Assembly: GCF_900478135.1 (NCBI RefSeq) | Contig: NZ_LS483470.1 | Coordinates: 1,360,501 to 1,424,500 of the forward strand | Direction: 5' to 3' | From: Leminorella richardii | Lineage (GTDB): Bacteria > Pseudomonadota > Gammaproteobacteria > Enterobacterales > Enterobacteriaceae | DNA length: 64,000 nt | Shown here: piece by piece, positions 37,619-46,290 of the stretch | Layout: each line of letters opens with the position of its first letter | Numbering within the stretch: the first letter of the stretch is position 1 | Made by a program: the position numbers and the translations under genes | The notes under the pieces: generated by a model | Seen by the model: the letters and a program-made list of their open reading frames with translations, nothing else | What the model was told of the DNA's origin: nothing | Databases searched by the model: none

Positions 37619-37834
37619 TCGCATCATATCTTGGTAGAAAGCGAATACCATGTATTTACAGATTGAGTCGATTCGTCCTGAATCGACTCAAAGTATAGGA
37701 GTTTTAATCTCAATCACACCTTAGCCTTACAAATCTCCGGTGGATCTATATTTGTCAGACTATTATTTATTGTGAATTGGCGATTATCGTAGACTTCAAT
37801 GCCGTTAAATCCACTTTTCTCTCTTATCCGATTG

Positions 37835-38707
37835 TCAAATTTGCCCATACACCTGCTCTACATACCGCCCACGTCCATCACCATGCCCCAGATCCATCGC
37901 CACCATTGCCAGCGCCTCCTTCCTGCTAAATCCCTGCGCCAGATAGTAACGAATAGCATCCTGCGCCCACGCATAGCGCAGCGAATGCGGAGAATATGCG
38001 CCAGTCAGACCAATACGTGCCGCCTGGTTGTGCCAGTAGTCCATAGCACTTTTCAGATCCGGCTTGTCGATCAGTCGGTCATTACGGCTTTCAGCAATAT
38101 TCAACGCATTATCCAGCGCTTTTCTGACTGCGCCAGTATCCAAAATCACCGTTTCGCGTGGCCGTCCGCCTTTGGTGCCGAACACCACGGTTAAGCGCGT
38201 ATCGCCGCGCTCAACGGCCTGTTTCCACGTTTTCAGTGACTGTACACTCTGCACCGCCTCCTGCGAACGCAGCCCCATCAGCCGCGCTAGTTCCAGCGCC
38301 GCCGCCAGACCCGGATCTTTCGCATGGGTCGTTTCCAGCACATGGAGGTAATGATCCGGTGTGATGGCTTGTCGCGTACCGTTACGCGATGCACCAGACA
38401 GCCCCAGCGATTTATTAGTCAGCCGCTCATGCTCTGCCACCTGCTTACGCCCGGCCTGTTGCAGAATGGTGCGCAATGAGGCCATTTCATTTTGCAATGT
38501 GCGTTTGCCGATCCCCTGCGCCAGTCTTGCATGAATATAGTTTTCAATGTGGCGAACCTTAATCTGTGCCACGCGCTGGATCTGGACGTTCAGCGCCCGT
38601 AAGTGGTGATCGAAACGCTGCACGATATGGATGCGATCGTTCACCGTTTTATGGCTACCGCCACAGTGCTTTGCCAGCGCCTTCATTTCACAGCCTAACT
38701 TACCCAT
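37835..38707 (-). CDS. Tyrosine recombinase-like integrase-domain protein
   Basis: A 290-residue protein. The SAM-like N-terminal domain is followed by a catalytic domain holding the expected residues: Arg in MGLRSQEAV, Lys in GTKGGRPR, HxxR in SPHSLRYAWA, His in MDLGHGDGRGRY and a candidate Tyr in RYVEQVYGQ. It is of a type frequent in enterobacterial islands as a second, non-integrase recombinase. It lies convergent to the nuclease-HerA pair and may help excision, but its target is unknown. Confidence 0.82.
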   Translation of the reverse strand: MGKLGCEMKALAKHCGGSHKTVNDRIHIVQRFDHHLRALNVQIQRVAQIKVRHIENYIHARLAQGIGKRTLQNEMASLRTILQQAGRKQVAEHERLTNKSLGLSGASRNGTRQAITPDHYLHVLETTHAKDPGLAAALELARLMGLRSQEAVQSVQSLKTWKQAVERGDTRLTVVFGTKGGRPRETVILDTGAVRKALDNALNIAESRNDRLIDKPDLKSAMDYWHNQAARIGLTGAYSPHSLRYAWAQDAIRYYLAQGFSRKEALAMVAMDLGHGDGRGRYVEQVYGQI

Positions 38708-39644
38708 GCACTTCCCCTTAATTTTGAGAATACAAATAGTCTCCGGCGTATGCTTTTTGGCTGTGCCAGAACGATACCTTCACGCCGGAGTGGCAGTTTG
38801 TTGAGGTATAGGGAGTTTCAGCCAGTACGCGGTACGGGCTGCCTGCGTGAGCAGGAATTCTCCGGGGCATCATGCCCCCCTCGGTATCGATCTTTTTCTC
38901 CTTTCTTCTTGCTGACTGCGGCCTAAAAAAGGCGTGTCAGATGCGGGAATGAGCACCGGAACCCCGAAATCAGGCGTATGGTGCGGTGTGGTGGTTGTGC
39001 GTCACTTTGTCGCTTTGCGCGACGAAAGTGACGCACTGGTCGGGTGCAGTGCGCGAAAGAGCGCGGGGTCTGGTGCAGTTTTACGGTCACGCGGCAGCAA
39101 AGCCTTGCGGCAACGCAGGCCGCAGCCCGTAAAGTAAAAGGCGCTGATGTGGCAGCAGGTGCAGGTTTACCGGAGCGTTTCCGGCGCAGTGCAATATTGG
39201 CCAGAGATCTGGCGCAGATAAAAAGCGCTGATAATCAGCAGGTACAGACGAACCGGGAAATCGTGAGACTTCCGGTCGGATGGAAACACAGCCAGCGAGC
39301 TGGCGCAGTGAAAGGATGTATCGTGTATAACTCTCAACCTCTGCCGCAGTATCTGCGGCCCGGCATTTTTGCAGAGGCCCTGCCGGTAAAATGGCAACCA
39401 TCTCCTGACAGGTCAGGCGCTTCTTTCAGGTCATGAAGCATTGGGTGCTGTCGGCGACAGCATAGGGCAGGAGGGAGATTACAGCCGTTTTCCGCGAATG
39501 AAAAGGGGAAACCTTTTTTTCGGGAATTGAGTTGTTTGTAGATTTTTTCGCAATTTTATGAATGACACTCTGCCGCGCTTCGCTTGTCTTCTCCCGCTCT
39601 TCCGCCAGCAGAGCTGGCAGAAGAGCGGGAGAGTCGGTTTAGCT
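38708..39644. other. Structured gene-poor island segment
   Basis: About 940 bases, GC-rich, between the recombinase and the Nlp-like gene. An open frame at 39044-39436 exists, but its protein has no recognisable features and I do not call it. Two long hairpins are present: 38997-39036 (arms of about 17-18 bp, one bulge) and 39590-39632 (20-bp arms with one mismatch, 3-base loop). A 28-base copy of sequence found outside the island lies at 39415-39442. No reverse transcriptase gene is near, so a retron is not supported. Confidence 0.5.
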
Positions 39645-39866
39645 TCAACGGTATTCTGGCTTTCGGTAACGGGACGGCCAGATCTGTTCAGGCGCAACGC
39701 CCAATTCTTCGGCTATCAGCCTTTCGCCTTTAGGCCAGTGTCGGTTAAGGGCATTGGTCAGCGTGGAAGAGGCCAATCCGGCCCTGCGCGATACCGCAGC
39801 CAGAGACGTTCCTTTCTTCCGTAACCCGGCGATGATGTCTGCCGGGTGCCAGTCGTCTTTATCCAT
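39645..39866 (-). CDS. Nlp/SfsB-like DNA-binding protein
   Basis: A 73-residue helix-turn-helix protein of the Ner family (MDKDDWHPADIIAGLRKKGT opening; SRRAGLASSTLTNALNRHWPKGE is the HTH; IWPSRY ends it). Phage Mu Ner and E. coli Nlp are relatives. Start 39866 follows GGGAG on the minus strand; a longer reading starts at 39902 without support. It likely regulates island genes and is divergent from the duplicated XRE regulators. Confidence 0.85.
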   Translation of the reverse strand: MDKDDWHPADIIAGLRKKGTSLAAVSRRAGLASSTLTNALNRHWPKGERLIAEELGVAPEQIWPSRYRKPEYR

Positions 39867-39930
39867 TGGTTTCTCCCTGTCTGTCATCCTGAACGAAAGC
39901 ACCGATCTGCTTCCGGCCTCTGCTTTATTT

Positions 39931-39951
39931 ATCTTTAGTAACTCTAAAGAT
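39931..39951. promoter_or_regulatory. Candidate XRE operator, copy 1
   Basis: ATCTTTAG-TAACT-CTAAAGAT, an inverted repeat in the Nlp/XRE divergent region. A related sequence (GTCTTTATGAACTCTAAAGA then GAGGAATGCTAAAGAT) precedes the second XRE gene at about 40322-40367. A further half-site CTAAAGAT follows each copy. The pairing of repeat and gene suggests the XRE proteins bind it. Confidence 0.6.
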
Positions 39952-40010
39952 AATGAATCTTAAGGAATGCTAAAGATGGTGTCAACGTAAGTATTAACAA
40001 GACACGTAAT

Positions 40011-40295
40011 ATGATCCCTGAACGACTGAAAGCCGCAAGGTTACGGGCCAACCTTACCCAGGAGCAATTGGGTGTCCGCGCAGGCATAGCTGAAGACACC
40101 GCTTATTCAAGACTCTCTCAGTATGAAAGTGGAACGCACAAACCGACGTTTAAAATGGTTTGTGCTTTTGCCTGTGTGCTAAACGTTCCTGAATGCTATT
40201 TCTACACGGTGGATGATAGTTTCGCCGAAGCGCTATTAAGGTTGTATGACGGCGAGGTAGTTCAGTGGAATATGAAAGTGGGGAATTGCTCTTAA
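40011..40295 (+). CDS. XRE-family regulator, copy 1
   Basis: A 94-residue protein with an N-terminal XRE helix-turn-helix (IPERLKAARLRANLTQEQLG onward; HTH about residues 13-60) and the short tail VPECYFYTVDDSFAEALLRLY. It is a close tandem paralogue of the next gene. It probably senses a state of the island and controls itself and the divergent genes. No enzymatic domain is present. Confidence 0.85.
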   Translation: MIPERLKAARLRANLTQEQLGVRAGIAEDTAYSRLSQYESGTHKPTFKMVCAFACVLNVPECYFYTVDDSFAEALLRLYDGEVVQWNMKVGNCS

Positions 40296-40401
40296 TACAA
40301 AAAGGAAACGGGCGTTTGTTCGTCTTTATGAACTCTAAAGAAAAACATTCTTGAGGAATGCTAAAGATTACCCTCATAAATTCAAACTGATGGTAATTTC
40401 G

Positions 40402-40662
40402 ATGATCCCCAAACGCTTAAAAGAAGCCCGGTTGCGGGCGAAACTCACGCAGGAAAAGTTGGGGGTACTGGCCGGAATAGAAGAGGCAACAGCTTACTCC
40501 CGCCTCTCACACTATGAGAACGGCACTCATAAGCCTACTTTTGATCTTGTCTGCGAATTTGCCAAAGTGCTCAACGTACCGGAGTGCTATTTCTATACGG
40601 TTGATGATGATTTTGCCGAAGCGGTACTGGATCTTTATGTCCGGTGGGAAAGTAAATCCTGA
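40402..40662 (+). CDS. XRE-family regulator, copy 2
   Basis: An 86-residue paralogue of the preceding protein (IPKRLKEARLRAKLTQEKLG, VPECYFYTVDDDFAEAVLDLY). Start 40402 is chosen by alignment to copy 1; upstream in-frame starts at 40390 and 40351 lack ribosome sites. The upstream region repeats the operator-like sequence of copy 1, so gene and control region were duplicated together. Confidence 0.85.
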   Translation: MIPKRLKEARLRAKLTQEKLGVLAGIEEATAYSRLSHYENGTHKPTFDLVCEFAKVLNVPECYFYTVDDDFAEAVLDLYVRWESKS

Positions 40663-40744
40663 TCAGAAAATAACTTTGCCCCTGAACAGGGGCAAAGAGC
40701 TGGCTTTCCGTTAATTGACGGAAAAAGAAATAGCTGTATTTTTA

Positions 40745-42006
40745 TTACGACACGTTTTTCAGGGGAGCTGCGTACTGATAAGGGGAAATATACCCGCCGA
40801 GATTTGCGTCCAGATAATTCGCCCACCACTGCATCATCGCGATCCGTTCCTCCAGATATTCAGCCTTATGGATATAAGCAGCGCGGACGCTGTTTCTTTC
40901 CTGATGGCTCATCTGCTTTTCAATGGCTTCTTTGCTCCACAGCCCGACTCACTCAGCGCGCTGCACGCCATTGCCCTGAAACCGTGGCCGCAGACGTCTT
41001 TTTTGGTGTCGTAGCCCATCACGCGCAATGCTTTATTAATCGTGCTGTCGCTCATGCATTTATCCTGATCGTATTCGCCGGGGAAAATGAAGGCCAGATG
41101 GCCGGAGAGCGCTTCAATTTGCTTTAAGACAGCAACAGCCTGATCGGACAACGGAACGATATGTTGCGTTTTCATTTTTGTGCCGCGATGAGAGAAGCGC
41201 ACGTTTTCGATCTGCTCCCGCTCTTCCGGGATTATCCAGAGTTTTTGCTGCCAGTCGATTTCACTCCAGCGGGCAAAGCGCAGTTCGCTGGAGCGCACAA
41301 AAAATAGCAGTGACAGCTTAAGCGCGTACCGTGTCAGCAGTCTGCCGGGGTAGTTATTCGTCCGCGATAACAATTCAGGCATTTTCTCAAGGGGCAGGGC
41401 CGGGTAATGTTGCGTTTCCGGCGGTGTAAACTCGCCGTCCAGATCCAGTGCCGGGTTTGATTTGATTAACTGCTTCTTCACCGCATAGCGCATGATTTCA
41501 GTGACGTAGTTTTTCAGCCGGGCGGTAATTTCCAGAAAGCCTTTGTTCTCCACCTTACGCAGGGTAAACAGCAAATCCTCCGTGAGGATCTGATCGATGA
41601 ATTTTTCCCCGATATCCGGGAAAACGTACATTTCCAGCCTGCGCTGGATGGTCGTTGCATAATGCGCAGACCAGCGTTTGTGATCGGCGTGCCAGTTCAT
41701 GGCGATCTGCCGGAATGTTTGCCCGTTTTTCTTTTTCTGCTGCGCGATTTTTTTATCAGCAGAAGGATCGGCCCCTTCACGAACTTTAGCGCGTGCGGCA
41801 TCGCGTAGCTGACGCGCCTTAAACAGAGAAATATCCGGGTAGGGGCCAAAGGCCAGCTTTTTCTCTTTACCAAAGATGCGGTACTTCATGTACCAGAGTT
41901 TTGAGCCGTTGGGTTTGATCAGCAGGTAGAGTCCTGCACTGTCAGTAATCTTGAAGGATTTATCGGTGGGTTTGATCTTGCGGATTGCGGTATCGGTTAA
42001 TGCCAT
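40745..42006 (-). pseudogene. P4-type island integrase with one-base frameshift
   Basis: A DUF4102/P4-type tyrosine integrase adjacent to the tRNA-Asn site, the usual enzyme for such islands. The N-terminal ALTDTAIRKIKPTDKSFKI and KLWYMKYRIFGKEKKLAFG are standard. The catalytic Arg (VRSSELRFARW) and HxxR (HGFRAMACS) are present. Near 40944 on the minus strand GGGCTGTGGAGC should be GGGCCTGTGGAGC; the missing base turns SGLWSKEAIEKQMSH into a stop after SGCGAKKPLKSR. In the other frame the family C terminus continues (QERNSVRAAYIHKAEY, with the catalytic Tyr) to a stop at 40745. The joined product would be about 420 residues. Confidence 0.85.
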
Positions 42007-42166
42007 AGGTGGGGGCTCCATTTTCTCAACGAACCGTGAGGCCCCCGATTAAGCCCCCAAAAACTATGGATGTCAAGAAACCCGGTAAACCTTCGCAGGT
42101 CAACCGGGTTAAGATAAGTTCTTGTTTTTTAAACGTCTCCGGACTTACTGGGATGTCCCGAAACTA

Positions 42167-42188
42167 AAATTTGGCTCCTCTGACTGGA
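42167..42188. repeat. Island attachment site, right copy within tRNA-Asn
   Basis: 22 bases identical to 34242-34263. This copy overlaps the 3' part of the intact tRNA-Asn gene, so the tRNA is kept functional after integration. Confidence 0.9.
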
Positions 42189-42247
42189 CTTGAACCAGTG
42201 ACATACGGATTAACAGTCCGCCGTTCTACCGACTGAACTACAGAGGA
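42172..42247 (-). tRNA. tRNA-Asn (GUU)
   Basis: 76 bases including the encoded CCA. On the minus strand it reads TCCTCTGTAGTTCAGTCGG in the 5' half, the anticodon loop with GTT lies in GACTGTTAATC, and the acceptor arm pairs with CAGAGGAGCCA. It serves as the integration target of the island and has lost its original terminator to the other end of it. Confidence 0.96.
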
Positions 42248-42592
42248 ATCGTATAGACAGGCGCATCATATCTGCCCGCCCGAGTGCTGTCAACCGCTGG
42301 AAAAAGCCTGTGAGTGTATTTGCTTATTGTTCATCCAAAAAAGAGCGATTTTCGTTTCTATTTTAGCCATGCAGGTCTTTCTTTCATCAACCCATTCTGA
42401 TTTCTTCTGCATTTGAAAAGCTAACTGTCAGAAATATTTGCATTTCGGTATAGCTAATGAAAAAAGTAATATAGACTTTAAGGGAAAGAGAGAACGAGAG
42501 AGACCAGTGAAGAGGTGTATAGAGGTGATGTGTATAAGTTTGATTTCTCTATCCCTTAGCGACGTAATATTTGATGGTTAAGTGGTGGGAAA
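42248..42592. other. Intergenic region upstream of the GGDEF-EAL gene
   Basis: About 345 AT-rich bases holding the tRNA-Asn promoter (minus strand) and the promoter of the signalling gene. I see no gene or clear -35/-10 pair. Confidence 0.4.
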
Positions 42593-45139
42593 GTGCGCTT
42601 ATTTAGATCCGTATCATTAAAACCGTTAGTCACGCTGCTGTTTGTGCTGCTGCTAACGATTACATTAAGCACTGCGCTCTTCCTACAGCTACGTAATGAA
42701 ATGCGCCTTTTTGAACGGCTGAGCGACCGTGTGACAGCCACCCATATTGAATCCGTTCGTTCCCACCTTTTTAACTTTATGGAAGTGCCCATTCAGGCTA
42801 ATGCTGCTGTCGAGATCGCTATACGAAACTCTCTCAATGAGTCCGATAGCTCCCTTAATGAGCTAGAAGTGCCGCTTAAGGAGACGATGGAACGCATTTT
42901 TCCCAATATGCCTCAGCTAAGCCTCATTGCCTTTGGTTCGGCTAACGGCAATTACGTTGCCGTTGACAGAGATAGCCAGACCGGTGATTTCAGGCTTCTG
43001 TTAAAGGATGTGCGAACCCGCGGCGTGATGAACTTTTATTCTGGTATGAGCACGGAAAATCCAGTGATAAACAGCCTTAAGTATTACGATCCGCGACTTC
43101 GCCCTTGGTATCGCAACGTAGAGGTAAATCGCCGGGGAATATGGACCACAGGCTATTGGGATTTGAATAAGGTTAGAGAGCTGACGATTTCCTATAATAG
43201 CCCCGTTTATGATACTAATAAACGCTATGTCGGCGTGCTTTCCAGCGATATTAAAGTCGAGCGTTTTAATAAGTACCTGCGTTCGATACCCAGCCTTGGT
43301 AACGGCGTTATTTTTATCCTGAACGGCGACAATAAAATGGTGTCGTACTCGTCCGATGATAAATTAAAGTTTGTACCTCAAGAAACAACGATTCTTTACG
43401 ATAAAGCGACTCTCATTTCTCCGCAAGAAAGCATCAGCCCCATCATTCGGGAGATGGCTCCTTACCTTAACGATAAGAGCATCGATAAGATTCTTTTTAC
43501 CCTTAACGGCGAGGTTTTTCACGGTCGAATTGCATCATTTGGTTCGGGTCTTGGCTTAAAAAATTGGCGCATTGTCGTTGCGGTACCGCAGAGTGATTTT
43601 ATTGGCAAGCTGGATGCAGACAGGCGTTCCACGATCTTTCTTATTTTGGGCGTTTTTTTGGTAGGCATCACGCTGGCATGGATTATTTTATCAAAAATTA
43701 CAACGCCAATACTGGACGTCGCCAGGCAGGCTAGATTGATCGCTCTTCAGGAGTGGTCGCCTGCTCGAGCACCTCGCTTCCAGCTTAAAGAGATTAGGCT
43801 GCTTAACAATGCGTTTAACGAGATGTCTGCCACGCTGTCGACGGCCTTTTCTAAATTACGACACCAGGTTAACTACGATCCCGTCAGCGGCCTGTTGAGC
43901 GCAGAAGGCCTGCTGGAGCAGATGAAGATCTCTGATACGTCCGGAGAGAAGCGTAAATGGCGTGGGTTAGTGATGCTCAGTCTGGACAATATCGGTGACG
44001 TGAACAATACATTGGGGTATCAGAAAGGTGAGTGGTTATTAAGCGAGTTTGCGGCAACGCTCAATGATGTTGTACCTAAAGAGGCACTGCTTGCTAGAGT
44101 CAATGACGTTGAATTTGCCGTGTGCTATCCGGAGGGGTGCCCTAAAGACATCCTGACTGAAGAAGTGCAAAAGTACGTTCATCTTTACGCACACGCTCAG
44201 GGCAGTGAACACCTGATGTTTGTCGGCAGCATTGCTTTTGTCGATGGAGAGTTTGACGATGCGTCGTTGACCCAGCACCTGCGGAAGGCCTCTTTAGCGT
44301 TGGTTAACGCTCGTAAAAAGGGCACTGGGGCGTATGAGGTGTATAAGCCGGAAATGATGACTCAGGCAGTTGAAAATACCCAGATGCTGCAAGAGTTAAG
44401 TCAGGCACAGATTAATCAGGAGTTACTGGTCTATTTCCAGCCGATTGTTGAACTGCGTGACGGTAGAGTCATCGGTGCAGAGGCACTGCTTCGCTGGCGG
44501 AGTAAAGCGTACGGTATGGTCGCGCCCTATATCTTTATTCCTCTTGCTGAGGAATCTGGCCTGATTTTGTCTATCGGACGCTGGGTGCTTAAAGAGTCCT
44601 GCCGCCAGTTGGCGCTGAAGATAGCAAGCGGCTGGCCGAGAGACTTTATTATTCATATTAACGTGTCTGCCCGGCAGCTGATGCAAACGGATTTTTATGA
44701 CGTCATCGTTGAGTCTTTGCGTGAAAACGACCTTTCTCCCTGTAATTTGGCGATTGAGCTGACAGAGTCTATTTTAGTGGAAAAGGGCACTATTATCGGC
44801 GAGCAAATTGCACGGATCCGGGCTCTTGGACTTTCCGTGGCGATAGACGATTTTGGTTCTGGGTTCTCAAGCCTTTCCTATTTGTACCGATTGCAGTTTG
44901 ACTGTTTGAAAATTGATAGGGACTTTGTTTGCGGCGTGTTGGAGAGCGCTCGAAGCGAAGCTATTGTCTCCGCGGTTGTCCGCCTGGCTGACGGGCTGTC
45001 CGTTCCGCTAGTTGCTGAGGGGATCGAAACCGAAGAGGCAGCAGCGAAGCTTTATCATCTGGGATGTAAACGCGGACAGGGATACTATTTTGGTAGGCCA
45101 ATTCCGCTGGATGAATGGGAGAATCCCAGAAACAAATAA
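42593..45139 (+). CDS. Membrane cyclic-di-GMP phosphodiesterase (dCache-GGDEF-EAL)
   Basis: An 848-residue signalling protein with a GTG start (VRLFRSVSLKPLV, translated Met). Layout: a transmembrane helix at about 14-30, a periplasmic dCache-like sensor to about 345, a second helix at about 350-370, a HAMP-like stretch, a degenerate GGDEF domain (VNDVEF where GGDEF is expected, near residue 502) and an EAL domain from about 610. The EAL catalytic set is present: EALLRW near 629, NVSARQL, ELTESIL, IDDFGSG and KIDRDF. It should therefore hydrolyse c-di-GMP, with the GGDEF part serving at most as a regulator. The ligand of the sensor domain is unknown. Confidence 0.88.
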   Translation: MRLFRSVSLKPLVTLLFVLLLTITLSTALFLQLRNEMRLFERLSDRVTATHIESVRSHLFNFMEVPIQANAAVEIAIRNSLNESDSSLNELEVPLKETMERIFPNMPQLSLIAFGSANGNYVAVDRDSQTGDFRLLLKDVRTRGVMNFYSGMSTENPVINSLKYYDPRLRPWYRNVEVNRRGIWTTGYWDLNKVRELTISYNSPVYDTNKRYVGVLSSDIKVERFNKYLRSIPSLGNGVIFILNGDNKMVSYSSDDKLKFVPQETTILYDKATLISPQESISPIIREMAPYLNDKSIDKILFTLNGEVFHGRIASFGSGLGLKNWRIVVAVPQSDFIGKLDADRRSTIFLILGVFLVGITLAWIILSKITTPILDVARQARLIALQEWSPARAPRFQLKEIRLLNNAFNEMSATLSTAFSKLRHQVNYDPVSGLLSAEGLLEQMKISDTSGEKRKWRGLVMLSLDNIGDVNNTLGYQKGEWLLSEFAATLNDVVPKEALLARVNDVEFAVCYPEGCPKDILTEEVQKYVHLYAHAQGSEHLMFVGSIAFVDGEFDDASLTQHLRKASLALVNARKKGTGAYEVYKPEMMTQAVENTQMLQELSQAQINQELLVYFQPIVELRDGRVIGAEALLRWRSKAYGMVAPYIFIPLAEESGLILSIGRWVLKESCRQLALKIASGWPRDFIIHINVSARQLMQTDFYDVIVESLRENDLSPCNLAIELTESILVEKGTIIGEQIARIRALGLSVAIDDFGSGFSSLSYLYRLQFDCLKIDRDFVCGVLESARSEAIVSAVVRLADGLSVPLVAEGIETEEAAAKLYHLGCKRGQGYYFGRPIPLDEWENPRNK

Positions 45140-45143
45140 CAAA

Positions 45144-45168
45144 AAAGCCCGCTTTAAAAGCGGGCTTT
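45144..45168. terminator. Bidirectional terminator between phosphodiesterase gene and tRNA-Asn
   Basis: Arms AAAGCCCGCTTT and AAAGCGGGCTTT around a single base. It is the sister of the hairpin at 34213-34240. Confidence 0.85.
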
Positions 45169-45175
45169 CGAAATT

Positions 45176-45251
45176 TGGCTCCTCTGACTGGACTTGAACC
45201 AGTGACATACGGATTAACAGTCCGCCGTTCTACCGACTGAACTACAGAGGA
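45176..45251 (-). tRNA. tRNA-Asn (GUU), second copy
   Basis: 76 bases identical to the copy at 42172-42247 including the flanking AAATT. The upstream (promoter-side) flanks also share GAATCG and GGCGCATCATATCT, so the two genes arose by duplication around the phosphodiesterase gene or by gene conversion. It retains its terminator. Confidence 0.96.
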
Positions 45252-45871
45252 ATCGTGTGAACGGGGCGCATCATATCTATCCTCGCTCACCCTGTCAACG
45301 CTAAATTGTTATCTTTTATCTAAGTGTTCATCAACTAATCAAAATGACCGTTCATTGAACAGCGGCGGCGTAAAATGAGTGGGCCAGAAGCTGTATTCAT
45401 CCAGCGAGAGGAAACGGCTGCTGTTTAAATAATAGAGATAGAGGGTGAAATTTCACAGCGGTGTTGCTATTTACCAAGGCAGATAGCGTTCGTTGAATAA
45501 CGTTAGAGTAGAAGAGGGGGAACAATAACGAAAAGCTAGCAGGGTAGCTTTTCGTTATTAGGTTGTAATGTTTTTATTAGCGTAAATAAGAAATTATCAA
45601 ATAAACAAGAGAAATAAAGTGCGGCGTAAGCGTATATTTTTATATAAATCTGGATACGCGAGCATCAGTCAGCTTTGCTTTTATATTACTCTCTGCGCCA
45701 GCGGCTGTCTGAATTAAAACAAACCGAGTCAATAGAGTTTATAAAATATCAAAGTGTAAAATGCTTCAGCCTAGTATATTTAATCAGCGCAATAGCTACG
45801 AACAGAGCCTAATGCACAGATACCGAAAATAGCGGCGGTGCTCCGCTACGTAATGCTTGTGAAGATTGGAA
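45252..45871. other. Gene-free stretch with a strong hairpin
   Basis: About 620 bases. The tRNA promoter lies at its left. A perfect 15-bp hairpin with a 6-base loop stands at 45524-45559 (AATAACGAAAAGCTA arms). The right half (45560-45830) is AT-rich. I find no credible gene of more than a few dozen residues. Confidence 0.5.
45524..45559. terminator. Orphan hairpin, terminator-like
   Basis: A perfect 15-bp inverted repeat with a GCAGGG loop. The arms carry CTTTTCGTTATT, which gives a weak U tract. No gene ends here on either strand, so it may belong to an unannotated small RNA or be a relic. Confidence 0.5.
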
Positions 45872-46084
45872 TTATTTCACCTGGAACCAAATGGATTTTG
45901 GCACTTTGCCTAGGTCAAAGAGCTTACCGGCAACCAACTCAGCTCTGCGGTGATCGGCAGCGCGGTACATATTGGCGAGAATACCGTTGTCTGATAGGGA
46001 ATAGTTTAGTTTATCGTAAAGGCGCTCTAGGCTATCCTCATTGGAGCATTTACGGAACATCATTAAATAATCAATATCACTCAT
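45872..46084 (-). CDS. Hha/YmoA-family nucleoid modulator
   Basis: A 70-residue protein clearly of the Hha family ([20 protein letters not shown], then [16 protein letters not shown] and the end SIWFQVK). Hha proteins bind H-NS and silence AT-rich, horizontally acquired DNA. Compared with Hha it has two extra residues in the C-terminal part ([13 protein letters not shown]). It is probably an accessory paralogue, not the housekeeping copy. The start region is odd: TATAAT overlaps ATG and no ribosome site is visible. Confidence 0.88.
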   Translation of the reverse strand: MSDIDYLMMFRKCSNEDSLERLYDKLNYSLSDNGILANMYRAADHRRAELVAGKLFDLGKVPKSIWFQVK

Positions 46085-46290
46085 TATAGGCTACTTATTA
46101 TTTAGCTCAACGTGAAGAAATGCATGCATTGATTAATACACGCGGAATATCACTCGGTACGTTGAGGTATTGGATTAGGGGTAATCTGTAACGACATAAA
46201 GACGAACGTGTGATGTCGTTACAGATATCATAGTCTGTTGATAGAGAATGAACAAGCACTTATGGCGCCATTATTTGTAATAGCGCACAA

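Noticed and set aside
39044..39436. Open frame of 130 residues in the island
   Set aside because: No recognisable motif, no clear ribosome site, several overlapping frames in the same GC-rich DNA; kept out of the gene list.
38708..39644. Retron or other RT-based element in the hairpin-rich island segment
   Set aside because: Retrons need a reverse transcriptase gene; there is none within the island.
34242..42188. Complete prophage
   Set aside because: Integrase and phage-like regulators are present, but there are no capsid, tail, lysis or replication genes; it is an island or satellite remnant.
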